The position numbers and the translations under genes are program-made. Under the pieces are notes generated by a model. It did not search any database. It saw only the letters and a program-made list of their open reading frames with translations, and was not told where the DNA came from. Shown one piece after another: positions 46,320-53,917 of a DNA stretch of 64,000 bases. Source of the DNA: an uncultured Paracoccaceae bacterium (GTDB taxonomy: Bacteria > Pseudomonadota > Alphaproteobacteria > Rhodobacterales > Rhodobacteraceae); NCBI GenBank assembly GCA_945952025.1, contig CAMFGW010000008.1, positions 43,050 to 107,049 on the forward strand, read 5' to 3'. Within the stretch, counting starts at the first letter, position 1. The number at the start of each line of letters is the position of its first letter.

Positions 46320-47456
46320 ATGAGAACCCGCGCCGCCGTCGCCGTTGCCGCAGGAAAGCCGCTTCAGATCATGGAAGTAAACCTCGAAGACCCCAAAGAG
46401 GGCGAGGTTCTGGTCGAGATCAAGGCCACCGGCATCTGCCACACCGACGAATTCACCCTGTCCGGCGCCGACCCCGAAGGGATCTTCCCCTCGATCCTTG
46501 GCCACGAGGGCGCGGGCGTCGTGGTGAAATGCGGCCCCGGCGTGAAATCGCTGAAGCCGGGCGATCATGTGATCCCGCTCTACACGCCCGAATGCCGCGA
46601 ATGCCCCTCGTGCCTCAGCCGCAAGACCAACCTCTGCACGGCGATCCGTGCGACGCAAGGCCAGGGCCTGATGCCGGACGGGACGACCCGCTTTTCCATG
46701 CTCGATGGCACGCCGATCTATCATTACATGGGCTGCTCGACCTTCGCCAACCACACGGTCCTGCCGGAAATCGCGCTGGCCAAGGTCCGCGACGACGCGC
46801 CCTTCGACAAGATCTGCTACATCGGCTGCGGTGTGACGACCGGCGTCGGCGCAGTCCTGAACACCGCCAACGTCGAGACGGGCGCCAAGGCGGTGGTCTT
46901 CGGCCTGGGCGGCATCGGGCTGAACGTCATCCAGGGCCTGAAGCTCGCCGGGGCCGACATGATTATCGGCGTCGACCTGAATGACGACAAGAAGGAATGG
47001 GGCGAACGCTTCGGCATGACCCATTTCGTCAACCCCAGGAAGCTGGCGGAAGGCACCTCGGTCGTGCAGGCCATCGTCGACCTGACCAAGACGCCCTTCG
47101 ACAAGATCGGCGGCGCGGACTATTCGTTCGACTGCACGGGCAACGTGAAGGTGATGCGCGACGCGCTCGAATGCACCCACCGTGGCTGGGGTCAGTCGAT
47201 CATCATCGGCGTGGCGCCCGCCGGCGCCGTGATCGAGACGCGCCCCTTCCAGCTGGTGACCGGCCGCGTCTGGAAAGGCACCGCCTTCGGCGGCGCGCGC
47301 GGCCGCACCGACGTGCCGAAGATCGTCGATTGGTATATGGACGGCAAGATCGAGATCGACCCGATGATTACCCACATCCTGCCGCTTGACCGCATCAACG
47401 AAGGCTTCGACCTGATGCATGCCGGCAAGTCGATCCGCGCCGTCGTCGTCTACTGA
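46320..47456 (+). CDS. S-(hydroxymethyl)glutathione dehydrogenase / class III alcohol dehydrogenase
   Basis: About 378 aa zinc enzyme that oxidises S-hydroxymethylglutathione (formaldehyde plus glutathione) with NAD. Catalytic zinc ligands lie in GICHTDE and LGHEGAGVV; the structural zinc site is CRECPSCLSRKTNLC with the C-x2-C-x2-C-x7-C spacing. The nucleotide-binding fold shows VFGLGGIGLNVIQG. MRTRAAVAV at 46320 is the family N-terminus. Its product is cleaved by the S-formylglutathione hydrolase encoded at 51158, 3.7 kb away. It overlaps the NYN-protein gene by one base. Confidence 0.95.
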   Translation: MRTRAAVAVAAGKPLQIMEVNLEDPKEGEVLVEIKATGICHTDEFTLSGADPEGIFPSILGHEGAGVVVKCGPGVKSLKPGDHVIPLYTPECRECPSCLSRKTNLCTAIRATQGQGLMPDGTTRFSMLDGTPIYHYMGCSTFANHTVLPEIALAKVRDDAPFDKICYIGCGVTTGVGAVLNTANVETGAKAVVFGLGGIGLNVIQGLKLAGADMIIGVDLNDDKKEWGERFGMTHFVNPRKLAEGTSVVQAIVDLTKTPFDKIGGADYSFDCTGNVKVMRDALECTHRGWGQSIIIGVAPAGAVIETRPFQLVTGRVWKGTAFGGARGRTDVPKIVDWYMDGKIEIDPMITHILPLDRINEGFDLMHAGKSIRAVVVY

Positions 47457-48163
47457 TGGCAAGGGACGCGCGGCCGCTTCTGGCGGTCCTGATCGACGCC
47501 GACAACATCCCCGCGAAGTTCGCGGCGTCGATCCTGAAAGAGGTGGTGGCGCTGGGGGAACCCGCGCTGCGCCGCGTTTATGGTGACTGGTCGTCCGGCC
47601 GGCTCGGCGGCTGGGCGAAAGAGGTGCGCGAACTGGGCCTCGTCGCGCATCAGGAAACCGCCAACACCACCGGCAAGAACGCCAGCGACATCGGCCTGGT
47701 GATCGACGCGATGGACATCCTGCACACGGGCCGCTTCGACGGCTTCGTGCTGGTCTCGTCCGACAGCGACTTCACCGCGCTGGCGAACCGGATCCGCGAA
47801 CAGGGCCTCGACGTGATCGGCATCGGCGAGGAGAAGGCGCCCGACAGCCTGCGCAAGGTCTGCAACCGCTTCATCCTGATCGAGAACATCGTCGCCCAGG
47901 ACGCGCCCGACACAGAGGTGCGCGCGCCTTCGCGCCTGGGCGTGCGCGACGCGCTGCCCCTGATCCTGCGCGCGATGGACAAGGTCGAACAGGGTGACGA
48001 CTGGGTGGCGCTGGGCGTCATCGGCCAGGCGCTGACTGCCGAAAACCCCGATTTCGACCCCCGCACCTACGGCAAGCGCAAGCTGAGCGACCTTCTGGCC
48101 GACCTCAAGCGGTTCGAGATGCGCAAGGACGGCAACACGCTTCTGGTGCGCCGGGCCGACTAG
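47456..48163 (+). CDS. NYN-domain RNase-like protein with C-terminal OST-HTH/LOTUS domain
   Basis: 235 aa. The N-terminal NYN (PIN-like) domain has the acidic LIDADNIPAKFA, a central Asp-rich segment (SDIGLVIDAMDIL) and VLVSSDSDFTALANRIREQG, consistent with metal-dependent RNA cleavage. The C-terminal segment from about residue 165 (GDDWVALGVIGQALTAE, YGKRKLSDLLADLKRFEM) is an OST-HTH/LOTUS-type winged helix known to bind RNA. The architecture matches bacterial LabA/DUF88-type proteins. Its ATG overlaps the dehydrogenase stop (TGATG), so it is translationally coupled to formaldehyde detoxification. The RNA target is unknown. Confidence 0.88.
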   Translation: MARDARPLLAVLIDADNIPAKFAASILKEVVALGEPALRRVYGDWSSGRLGGWAKEVRELGLVAHQETANTTGKNASDIGLVIDAMDILHTGRFDGFVLVSSDSDFTALANRIREQGLDVIGIGEEKAPDSLRKVCNRFILIENIVAQDAPDTEVRAPSRLGVRDALPLILRAMDKVEQGDDWVALGVIGQALTAENPDFDPRTYGKRKLSDLLADLKRFEMRKDGNTLLVRRAD

Positions 48164-48207
48164 GGGCCGAGTAGGGGACCCCTGCTTTCCGCCGTTTCCG
48201 GTCAGGT

Positions 48208-48428
48208 TGGCAGGGGCCGTTGACCCTGCCATGCGAAGGCTTTGTCCTTTGTCCCCGCCGGTGGCCCAAAGGCCACCGGCCAGCGCCCGCCCCGCCATCG
48301 GCGGGCGCTTTGCGCCCACCGGGGCTGGCGCCGGCCTTTGGTGATCTATGACATGGGCGGTCCAGCGGCGCCGTTCCCGTAGCGGTCGGGGGAAACGCAA
48401 TGCGTTTCCTTTTCCCGCCCGGCCCAGC
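48208..48428 (+). repeat. Convergent-junction repeat element, copy 1
   Basis: About 221 bp between the NYN gene and the TetR gene. Inverted repeats in order: stem a TGGCAGGG/CCCTGCCA (48208-48231); stem b GCCGGTGGCC/GGCCACCGGC with a 4-nt loop (48257-48280); stem c AGCGCCCGCC/GGCGGGCGCT (48282-48309); stem e GGAAACGCA/TGCGTTTCC (48391-48409) followed by TTTT. Two further copies lie at 56404 and 60058 in the same orientation. The ORF that the other copies share is frame-shifted here by one extra base in stem b. Confidence 0.9.
48391..48416 (+). terminator. Terminator-like 3' hairpin of repeat copy 1
   Basis: Nine-base-pair stem GGAAACGCA/TGCGTTTCC followed by TTTTCCC on the plus strand, downstream of the plus-strand NYN gene. 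The same position in the other copies has the same hairpin. Confidence 0.6.
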
Positions 48429-48458
48429 GGTCCAAAACCAAGCGCCGTCGAGCCCCGC

Positions 48459-49076
48459 CTACGCCCCATACCGCGCAAGAAACGTCTCGACCGCCGCCGC
48501 GCCGATCCGCTCGCGGTCCGTCGGGACGACGTCGCTCATGATGCCCAGGGCGACCGGCAGGACGATCTGCGCCTTGCACAACTCGGCAAACTGGTCCGCC
48601 GCCAGGTCGAAATCGTCGATCTTCACCTCGCCGCGCGCCGCCGCGCCACGCAGGTAGCCGACGAGCGCGTCGCGCACCGCCGCGTGGCCGCAATCGTAGA
48701 ATTGCCGCGCGATGTCGGGGAAACGCTCCGCTTCGGCCACGGCGATGCGGAAGATCGCCCGTCCGATGTCCGACAGAAGGAAGTCGATCAACTGCCGCGC
48801 CGCCTCCGGCAGGACGCGGTCGGGCGGATCGGCCATGTTGATCAGCATCAGCGCGCGTTCGGTCGCACGCCGGCACTTGTCCCGCGCCACCTCGGCAAAG
48901 AGCAGCCTCTTGTCGGGGAAATAGCTGTAGAGCGTCGCCTTCGACACCTGCGCGGCCCGCGCCACGTCATCGACCGACGCGCCTTCGAACCCGTCGCGCA
49001 CGAAGATGGCGCGGGCACCCTCGAGCACCTGCTCATATTTCCGGCCGCGCCGCGCGCCGCCCTCTGCGTCCGCCAT
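48459..49076 (-). CDS. TetR-family transcriptional regulator
   Basis: 205 aa. The N-terminal HTH is clear: VLEGARAIFVRDGFEGASVD and VARAAQVSKATLYSYFPDKR. The C-terminal ligand domain has AIFRIAVAEAERFPDIARQF, resembling the AefR-type TetR C-terminal family. The start MADAEGGARR at 49076 fits; the longer frame upstream crosses the tiny secreted gene. It follows that gene by 59 bp on the same strand. Two copies of a TAAAC-n4-CAGTT motif lie upstream of the pair (49331 and 49364), probably its operator. Confidence 0.9.
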   Translation of the reverse strand: MADAEGGARRGRKYEQVLEGARAIFVRDGFEGASVDDVARAAQVSKATLYSYFPDKRLLFAEVARDKCRRATERALMLINMADPPDRVLPEAARQLIDFLLSDIGRAIFRIAVAEAERFPDIARQFYDCGHAAVRDALVGYLRGAAARGEVKIDDFDLAADQFAELCKAQIVLPVALGIMSDVVPTDRERIGAAAVETFLARYGA

Positions 49077-49135
49077 TAGGTGTCTTTCATGTTGAAGTGC
49101 GAGTGCTGGCGGCAGATGGGCGACCGCGCGATCCG

Positions 49136-49300
49136 TCAGCGCTGGCCGTCGGGCAGGGCGGGCGTTGAAGTCGCGGCCTGGGTGACGACCGGCGCCGCCG
49201 GCGGGAAGGTCAGGTTCGGCATATAGACCATTGCGAAATCCGCAAGGGCCGGCACGGCGGCAAGCCCGAGCACTGCGGCGAGAGCGATCAACTTTGTCAT
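49136..49300 (-). CDS. Tiny secreted protein
   Basis: 54 aa, below the length usually called. A signal peptide (MTKLIALAAVLGLAAVPALA) is followed by a 34-residue mature peptide, DFAMVYMPNLTFPPAAPVVT and a Pro-rich tail. AAGGGGG lies before the ATG. It lies just upstream of tetR on the same strand and faces mbfA across a 144-bp gap with the candidate TetR operator pair. Such short exported peptides next to TetR regulators are seen in Rhodobacterales, but I cannot name a family or function. Confidence 0.65.
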   Translation of the reverse strand: MTKLIALAAVLGLAAVPALADFAMVYMPNLTFPPAAPVVTQAATSTPALPDGQR

Positions 49301-49330
49301 GGCAAGCCCCCTTATCCAATGAAATTGAGC

Positions 49331-49377
49331 TAAACCGTTCAGTTTGGATCGGCAAGCGGAATCTAAACGAAACAGTT
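49331..49377. promoter_or_regulatory. Candidate TetR operator pair
   Basis: TAAACcgttCAGTT at 49331-49344 and TAAACgaaaCAGTT at 49364-49377 share TAAAC-n4-CAGTT and are 33 bp apart, about three helical turns. Site 1 is also a dyad (AAAC/GTTT). Such TetR-family operators with AAAC and GTTCAGTTT cores occur upstream of related regulators in alphaproteobacteria. Confidence 0.5.
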
Positions 49378-49415
49378 CACTTTTCGCGCTTGCGACACTC
49401 TGGTGGCGACGGTAA

Positions 49416-49433
49416 CTTAGAATCATTCCAAAT
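49416..49433. promoter_or_regulatory. Irr-type iron control element upstream of mbfA
   Basis: CTTAGAATCATTCCAAAT has the ICE-like form TTAGAA-n3-TTCCAA, with 5 of 6 symmetric positions, and lies 12-29 bp upstream of the mbfA start. Irr-regulated mbfA genes of Bradyrhizobium and Agrobacterium carry ICE boxes at this place. Two GANTC sites overlap or adjoin it (49420 and 49436). Confidence 0.6.
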
Positions 49434-49444
49434 AAGAGTCCCCC

Positions 49445-50422
49445 ATGATCCCCGGCCTTGCCACCCGCCGCCGCTTCGCCGACCTGAGCGAGCAGGAGAT
49501 CCTCGCGCTCGCCATCTCGTCCGAAGAGGACGACGCCCGCATCTACCGCTCTTACGCGGAACGGCTGCGCGCCGATTATCCGGCCTCGGCCGCGGTATTC
49601 GACGCCATGGCGGTTGAAGAGGACGGCCACCGCTGCGCCCTGATCGACCGCCACCGCGAACGGTTCGGCGAGGTCATCCCCCTGATCCGGCGCGAACATG
49701 TGGCGGGCTTTTACGCGCGAAAACCGGTCTGGCTGATGGAAAACCTCGGGCTCGAACGCATGCGGGCCGAGGCAGAGGCGATGGAACATGGCGCCGCCGC
49801 CTTCTACACCCGCGCCGCCGCCCAGACCCAGGACGCGGCGACCCGCAAGCTGCTGGGCGACCTGGCGGCGGTCGAGGCGAGCCACGAGGCCCGCGCGGGC
49901 GAGTTGAGCGACGAGAACCTGCCCGGCGACAAGCGGAGCGAGGAAGACAACGCCGCCCACCGCCAGTTCATCCTGACCTGGGTGCAGCCGGGGCTGGCGG
50001 GGCTGATGGATGGCTCGGTCTCGACCCTGGCACCGATCTTCGCCACCGCCTTCGCCACGCACGACAGCCACACGACGCTGCTGGTCGGCACGGCGGCAGC
50101 CGTCGGCGCCGGCATCTCGATGGGCTTCACCGAGGCGGCGCACGACGACGGCGTGCTGTCGGGCCGGGGCAGCCCGATCAAGCGCGGCCTGGCCTCCGGC
50201 GTCATGACGGCGGTCGGCGGCCTTGGCCACGCGCTGCCCTACCTGATCCCGGATTTCTGGACCGCGACCGTCATCGCCATCGTCATCGTCTTCGTCGAGC
50301 TTTGGGCCATCGCCTGGATCCAGAACCGCTTCATGGAAACCCCCTTCCTGCGCGCGGCCTTGCAGGTCGTCGTCGGAGGTGCTTTGGTCTTCGCCGCAGG
50401 AGCATTGATCGGAGGCGGCTGA
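49445..50422 (+). CDS. mbfA: Iron exporter MbfA (erythrin-VIT1 fusion)
   Basis: 325 aa. The N-terminal half is a ferritin-like erythrin domain with EEDDARIYRSYAE, VEEDGHRCALIDRHRERF and EHGAAAFYTRAA, supplying di-iron ligands. The C-terminal half is a VIT1/CCC1-type membrane domain: TWVQPGLAGLMDGSVSTLAP, GISMGFTEAAHDDG and three to four helices ending in a GALVFAAGALIGGG tail. MbfA exports ferrous iron and protects against iron overload and hydrogen peroxide. The upstream Irr-like box fits repression under low iron. It precedes the nitroreductase-family gene by 1 bp. Confidence 0.92.
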   Translation: MIPGLATRRRFADLSEQEILALAISSEEDDARIYRSYAERLRADYPASAAVFDAMAVEEDGHRCALIDRHRERFGEVIPLIRREHVAGFYARKPVWLMENLGLERMRAEAEAMEHGAAAFYTRAAAQTQDAATRKLLGDLAAVEASHEARAGELSDENLPGDKRSEEDNAAHRQFILTWVQPGLAGLMDGSVSTLAPIFATAFATHDSHTTLLVGTAAAVGAGISMGFTEAAHDDGVLSGRGSPIKRGLASGVMTAVGGLGHALPYLIPDFWTATVIAIVIVFVELWAIAWIQNRFMETPFLRAALQVVVGGALVFAAGALIGGG

Positions 50423-50423
50423 G

Positions 50424-51116
50424 ATGTACCGAAAGGGCGAGGTGTCCTATCAGCCCGTGCCTCTGCCCGACCGCGTGCAATTACCCGACGCCGAAGCCCT
50501 GTCAGAGGCCGAACGTTTCCTGGCCCGGATGCGCAAGCGCCATTCCGTCCGCCAATATTCCACCCGCCCCGTGCCAGAGGCCGTGATCGCCGCTTGCATC
50601 GCCGCCGCCGGCACCGCGCCGTCGGGCGCCAATCACCAGCCCTGGCATTTCGCGGCCATTTCGGACCCCGCGATGAAGGCCCGCATCCGCGAAGCGGCCG
50701 AGGCGGAAGAGGCCGAGTTCTACGCCGGCGGCGCGGGCGACGAATGGCTCGCAGCACTCGAGCCCATCGGCACCGGGGTTTCCAAGCCGCACCTGACCGA
50801 CGCGCCCTGGCTGATCGTGGTCTTCGCCCAGCGCTGGGGCACGACCGAGGACGGCGCGCGCTACAAGAATTACTACGTCCCCGAAAGCACCGGCATCGCC
50901 ACTGGCATGCTCATCACCGCGATCCACCACACCGGGCTCGTCTGCCTGGAACATACGCCCAACCCGATGAAATTCCTGCCAGAAATGTGCGGTCGGCCGG
51001 CCAGCGAGAAGGCCGTGATGATCCTGCCCGTCGGCTACCCGGCCGAGGATGCGACGGTCCCGGCCGTTGCCAAGCGCAAGAAGCCGCTCGACCAGATCAT
51101 GTCGGTCTTTCGCTGA
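50424..51116 (+). CDS. Nitroreductase-family flavoprotein (iodotyrosine deiodinase-like)
   Basis: 230 aa FMN-dependent oxidoreductase. RMRKRHSVRQYSTRPV, AAGTAPSGANHQPWHF and the late ESTGIATGMLITAIHHTGL plus LEHTPNPMKFL match the branch that includes iodotyrosine deiodinase-like and BluB-like proteins. Physiological substrate is unknown; the family reduces nitro-aromatics, quinones or dehalogenates phenols. Start at 50424 follows GGAGGCGGCTGAG. It is squeezed between mbfA and the S-formylglutathione hydrolase gene on the same strand and is probably co-transcribed with both. Confidence 0.88.
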   Translation: MYRKGEVSYQPVPLPDRVQLPDAEALSEAERFLARMRKRHSVRQYSTRPVPEAVIAACIAAAGTAPSGANHQPWHFAAISDPAMKARIREAAEAEEAEFYAGGAGDEWLAALEPIGTGVSKPHLTDAPWLIVVFAQRWGTTEDGARYKNYYVPESTGIATGMLITAIHHTGLVCLEHTPNPMKFLPEMCGRPASEKAVMILPVGYPAEDATVPAVAKRKKPLDQIMSVFR

Positions 51117-51157
51117 CGGTCCGCACCCCCCGAGACTTTGATAGAAATGAGGACGAC

Positions 51158-51991
51158 ATGAAAACCCTGTCGGAAAACAAATGCTTCGGCGGCGTGCAGG
51201 GGGTCTATTCCCACGCATCCGACGCCACAGGGACCGAGATGACCTTTGGCCTCTTCCTGCCCGAAGAGGCGACCGAGGGCCCGGTGCCGGTCCTGTGGTA
51301 TCTGTCCGGCCTGACCTGCACGCACGAAAACGCCATGACCAAGGCCGGCGCGCAGGGTTGGGCGGCCGAACATGGCATCGCGCTGGTCTTCCCCGACACC
51401 TCGCCGCGCGGCGAAGGCGTCGCGAACGACGCGGCCTATGACCTGGGGCAGGGCGCGGGCTTCTACGTCAATGCGACCGAGGCGCCCTGGTCCCCGCATT
51501 TCCGCATGTGGGACTATGTGGCCGAAGAGCTTCCCGCCGTCGTCACCGCCAACTTCGCCGTGAACGAGGACCGCCAGGCCATCACCGGCCATTCGATGGG
51601 CGGCCATGGTGCGCTGACGCTGGCCATGCGGCTTCATGGCCGCTTCCGCTCTGTCTCGGCCTTCGCGCCGATCGCCAACCCCACCCAGTCCGACTGGGGC
51701 CGCAAGCAGTTCGCGGCCTACCTCGGCGCCGACGAAACCCTGTGGACACCCCATGACGCGACCGTCCTCATGCGCCGCTTCGGCTTCGACGGGCCGGTGC
51801 TGATCGACCAGGGCTCGAAGGACCAGTTCCTGGACCTGCTGAAGCCCGAGGCGCTGGCCCAGGCGATGATGGAGCGCCGCCAGAGCGGCCAGTTCCGCAT
51901 GCAGGCCGGCTATGACCACAGCTATTTCTTCGTCTCGACCTTCATGGCCGACCACATCGCCTTCCACGCCGAAGCGCTCTACCGGGATTGA
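51158..51991 (+). CDS. fghA: S-formylglutathione hydrolase
   Basis: About 277 aa esterase D-type serine hydrolase that cleaves S-formylglutathione to formate and glutathione, the second step of formaldehyde oxidation. YLSGLTCTHENAMTKAG gives the oxyanion region, GHSMGGHGALT holds the nucleophilic Ser, and AGYDHSYFF carries the His. The ATG at 51158 follows GAGGACGAC; a longer upstream frame overlaps the nitroreductase gene. The dehydrogenase partner is at 46320. Its stop is followed after 3 bp by the transhydrogenase gene. Confidence 0.95.
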   Translation: MKTLSENKCFGGVQGVYSHASDATGTEMTFGLFLPEEATEGPVPVLWYLSGLTCTHENAMTKAGAQGWAAEHGIALVFPDTSPRGEGVANDAAYDLGQGAGFYVNATEAPWSPHFRMWDYVAEELPAVVTANFAVNEDRQAITGHSMGGHGALTLAMRLHGRFRSVSAFAPIANPTQSDWGRKQFAAYLGADETLWTPHDATVLMRRFGFDGPVLIDQGSKDQFLDLLKPEALAQAMMERRQSGQFRMQAGYDHSYFFVSTFMADHIAFHAEALYRD

Positions 51992-51994
51992 GTG

Positions 51995-53419
51995 ATGAGC
52001 CAGTATGACCTCGTAATCCTCGGCAGCGGCCCGGCGGGCAAGGCGGCCGCAATCCAGGCCGGCAAGCTGAAACGCCGGGTCCTGGTCATCGACCGGGCCG
52101 AAAACTTCGGCGGCGTCTCGGTCCACACCGGCACGATTCCGTCCAAGACCCTGCGCGAAACGGTCCTGAACCTGTCCGGCTGGCGCGAGCGCGCCTTCTA
52201 TGGCCGCGCCTACCGCGTCAAGGACGACATCCGCGCCGCCGACCTGCGGGCCCGGCTGGACATGACGCTGAACCACGAAACGGACGTGCAGGAACATCAG
52301 TTCAACCGCAACCACGTCACGACGATGAACGGCATGGCCCGCTTCGTCGACCCCCACACGGTCGAAGTCACCGCCGAAGGGGGCGAGGTCGTGCGCGTGA
52401 CCGGCGACCGCTTCCTGATCGCGACCGGCACCGTCACCCACCGCCCGGCCGACGTGCCCTTCAACGGCACCACCATCCTCGACAGCGACGAATTCCTGGC
52501 AATGAAGCAGATCCCCCGCAGCCTTTGCGTCGTCGGCGCGGGCGTGATCGGCGTCGAATATGCCACCATGTTCGCCGCGCTCGACGTGCGCGTGACGCTG
52601 GTCGAGCCCAGGCCCACCTTCCTTGACTACATAGACCGCTTCACCATCAGCGAATTCACCCACCTGATCCGCGACAACGGCGTCGACCTTCGCCTGGGCG
52701 CGGCGATCGAGAAGATCGAGGATGCGCGCAAGCATGTCGAGGTCAGCCTTGCCAACGGCCGCCATGTGCGGGCCGAGATGCTGCTCTTCGCCGCCGGCCG
52801 CATGGGCGCCACGGCCAATCTGAACCTGGACGCCGTGGGCCTGACGACCGACAAGCGCGGCCGGATCGAGGTTGACCGCAAGACCTACCAGACCAAGGTG
52901 GCGCACATTTACGCGGCGGGCGACGTGATCGGCCACCCCTCGCTCGCCTCGACCTCGCTTCAGCAGGGGCGCGTCGCCGCCTGTCACGCGCTCGACACGC
53001 CGACCCTGCCCGAAAGCCCCTGGTTTCCCTACGGCATCTATTCCGTCCCGGAAATCTCGACCTGCGGCATGTCCGAGGAAGAGGCGCAGGAACGCGCCAT
53101 CCCCTACGAAGTCGGCATCGGCCGGTTCCGCGAAACCTCGCGCGGGCATATCATGGGGGTCGAGAACGGCTTCGTGAAGATGCTCGTCAGCCTCAAGACC
53201 CGGCGCCTTCTGGGCGTGCAGATCGTGGGCGAGGGCGCGACCGAGCTGATCCACATTGCCCAGGCGGTCCTGAACCTGAAGGGCACGGTCGACTATTTCG
53301 TCGAGAACACCTTCAACTACCCGACACTCGCCGAAGCCTACCGCATCGCGGGCCTGGACGCCTTCAACCGCATGCCGATCCCCGACGCCTACAAGGTCAA
53401 GCGCGCGCCGAAGTCATGA
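51995..53419 (+). CDS. sthA: Soluble (Si-specific) NAD(P) transhydrogenase
   Basis: Flavoprotein disulfide reductase-family enzyme of about 474 aa that exchanges reducing equivalents between NADH and NADPH. The FAD-binding [16 protein letters not shown] is at the N-terminus. In place of the redox-active Cys-x4-Cys of lipoamide dehydrogenases it has [18 protein letters not shown], so it is not a disulfide reductase; that pattern identifies SthA. The dimer interface has the usual [20 protein letters not shown] at 51995 is preferred over GTG three bases upstream. It may balance NADH made by formaldehyde oxidation. Confidence 0.93.
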   Translation: MSQYDLVILGSGPAGKAAAIQAGKLKRRVLVIDRAENFGGVSVHTGTIPSKTLRETVLNLSGWRERAFYGRAYRVKDDIRAADLRARLDMTLNHETDVQEHQFNRNHVTTMNGMARFVDPHTVEVTAEGGEVVRVTGDRFLIATGTVTHRPADVPFNGTTILDSDEFLAMKQIPRSLCVVGAGVIGVEYATMFAALDVRVTLVEPRPTFLDYIDRFTISEFTHLIRDNGVDLRLGAAIEKIEDARKHVEVSLANGRHVRAEMLLFAAGRMGATANLNLDAVGLTTDKRGRIEVDRKTYQTKVAHIYAAGDVIGHPSLASTSLQQGRVAACHALDTPTLPESPWFPYGIYSVPEISTCGMSEEEAQERAIPYEVGIGRFRETSRGHIMGVENGFVKMLVSLKTRRLLGVQIVGEGATELIHIAQAVLNLKGTVDYFVENTFNYPTLAEAYRIAGLDAFNRMPIPDAYKVKRAPKS

Positions 53420-53865
53420 GCCTTTACGTCGACGCCGATGCCTGCCCGGTCAAGGACGAATGCATCCGGGTCGCCGAGCGGCTGGGCCAGAAGGTCTATC
53501 TGGTCTGCAACGGCGGCATCCGGCCGCCCGCGCATCCCTTGGTCGAGATGGTCTATGTGACACAGGGCCCGGACGAGGCCGACAAATGGATCGCGGAACG
53601 CGCCGGCGCGGGCGATGTGGTCATCACGGGCGACATTCCCCTGGCGGCGAAGGCCGTCGCGGCAGGGGCCCGCGTCCTGCGCCATGACGGGGACGAGCTG
53701 ACGGGGGCCAATATCGGCAACGTCCTTGCCATGCGCGACCTGATGGCCGACCTGCGCGCCGCCGATCCCTTCCGGCAGGGCGGCGGCAAGAGCTTTGGCA
53801 AGGCCGACCGCGCGCGGTTTCTGAATGCGCTCGACCGGGTCATGCGCGCCGCCCTTCGCCCTTGA
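53416..53865 (+). CDS. YaiI/YqxD family (DUF188) protein
   Basis: 149 aa. Signature elements are [42 protein letters not shown], and [15 protein letters not shown] [14 protein letters not shown] near the C-terminus. The family has a PIN-like fold with a conserved Asp-rich N-terminus and an unassigned role. It overlaps the transhydrogenase stop by 4 bp (ATGA), so it is translationally coupled. Confidence 0.9.
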   Translation: MSLYVDADACPVKDECIRVAERLGQKVYLVCNGGIRPPAHPLVEMVYVTQGPDEADKWIAERAGAGDVVITGDIPLAAKAVAAGARVLRHDGDELTGANIGNVLAMRDLMADLRAADPFRQGGGKSFGKADRARFLNALDRVMRAALRP

Positions 53866-53917
53866 TGTCGCGGCTGGAACAGACAGGGGCCCGGTCGACC
53901 GGTTTTCTGGCTCCATA

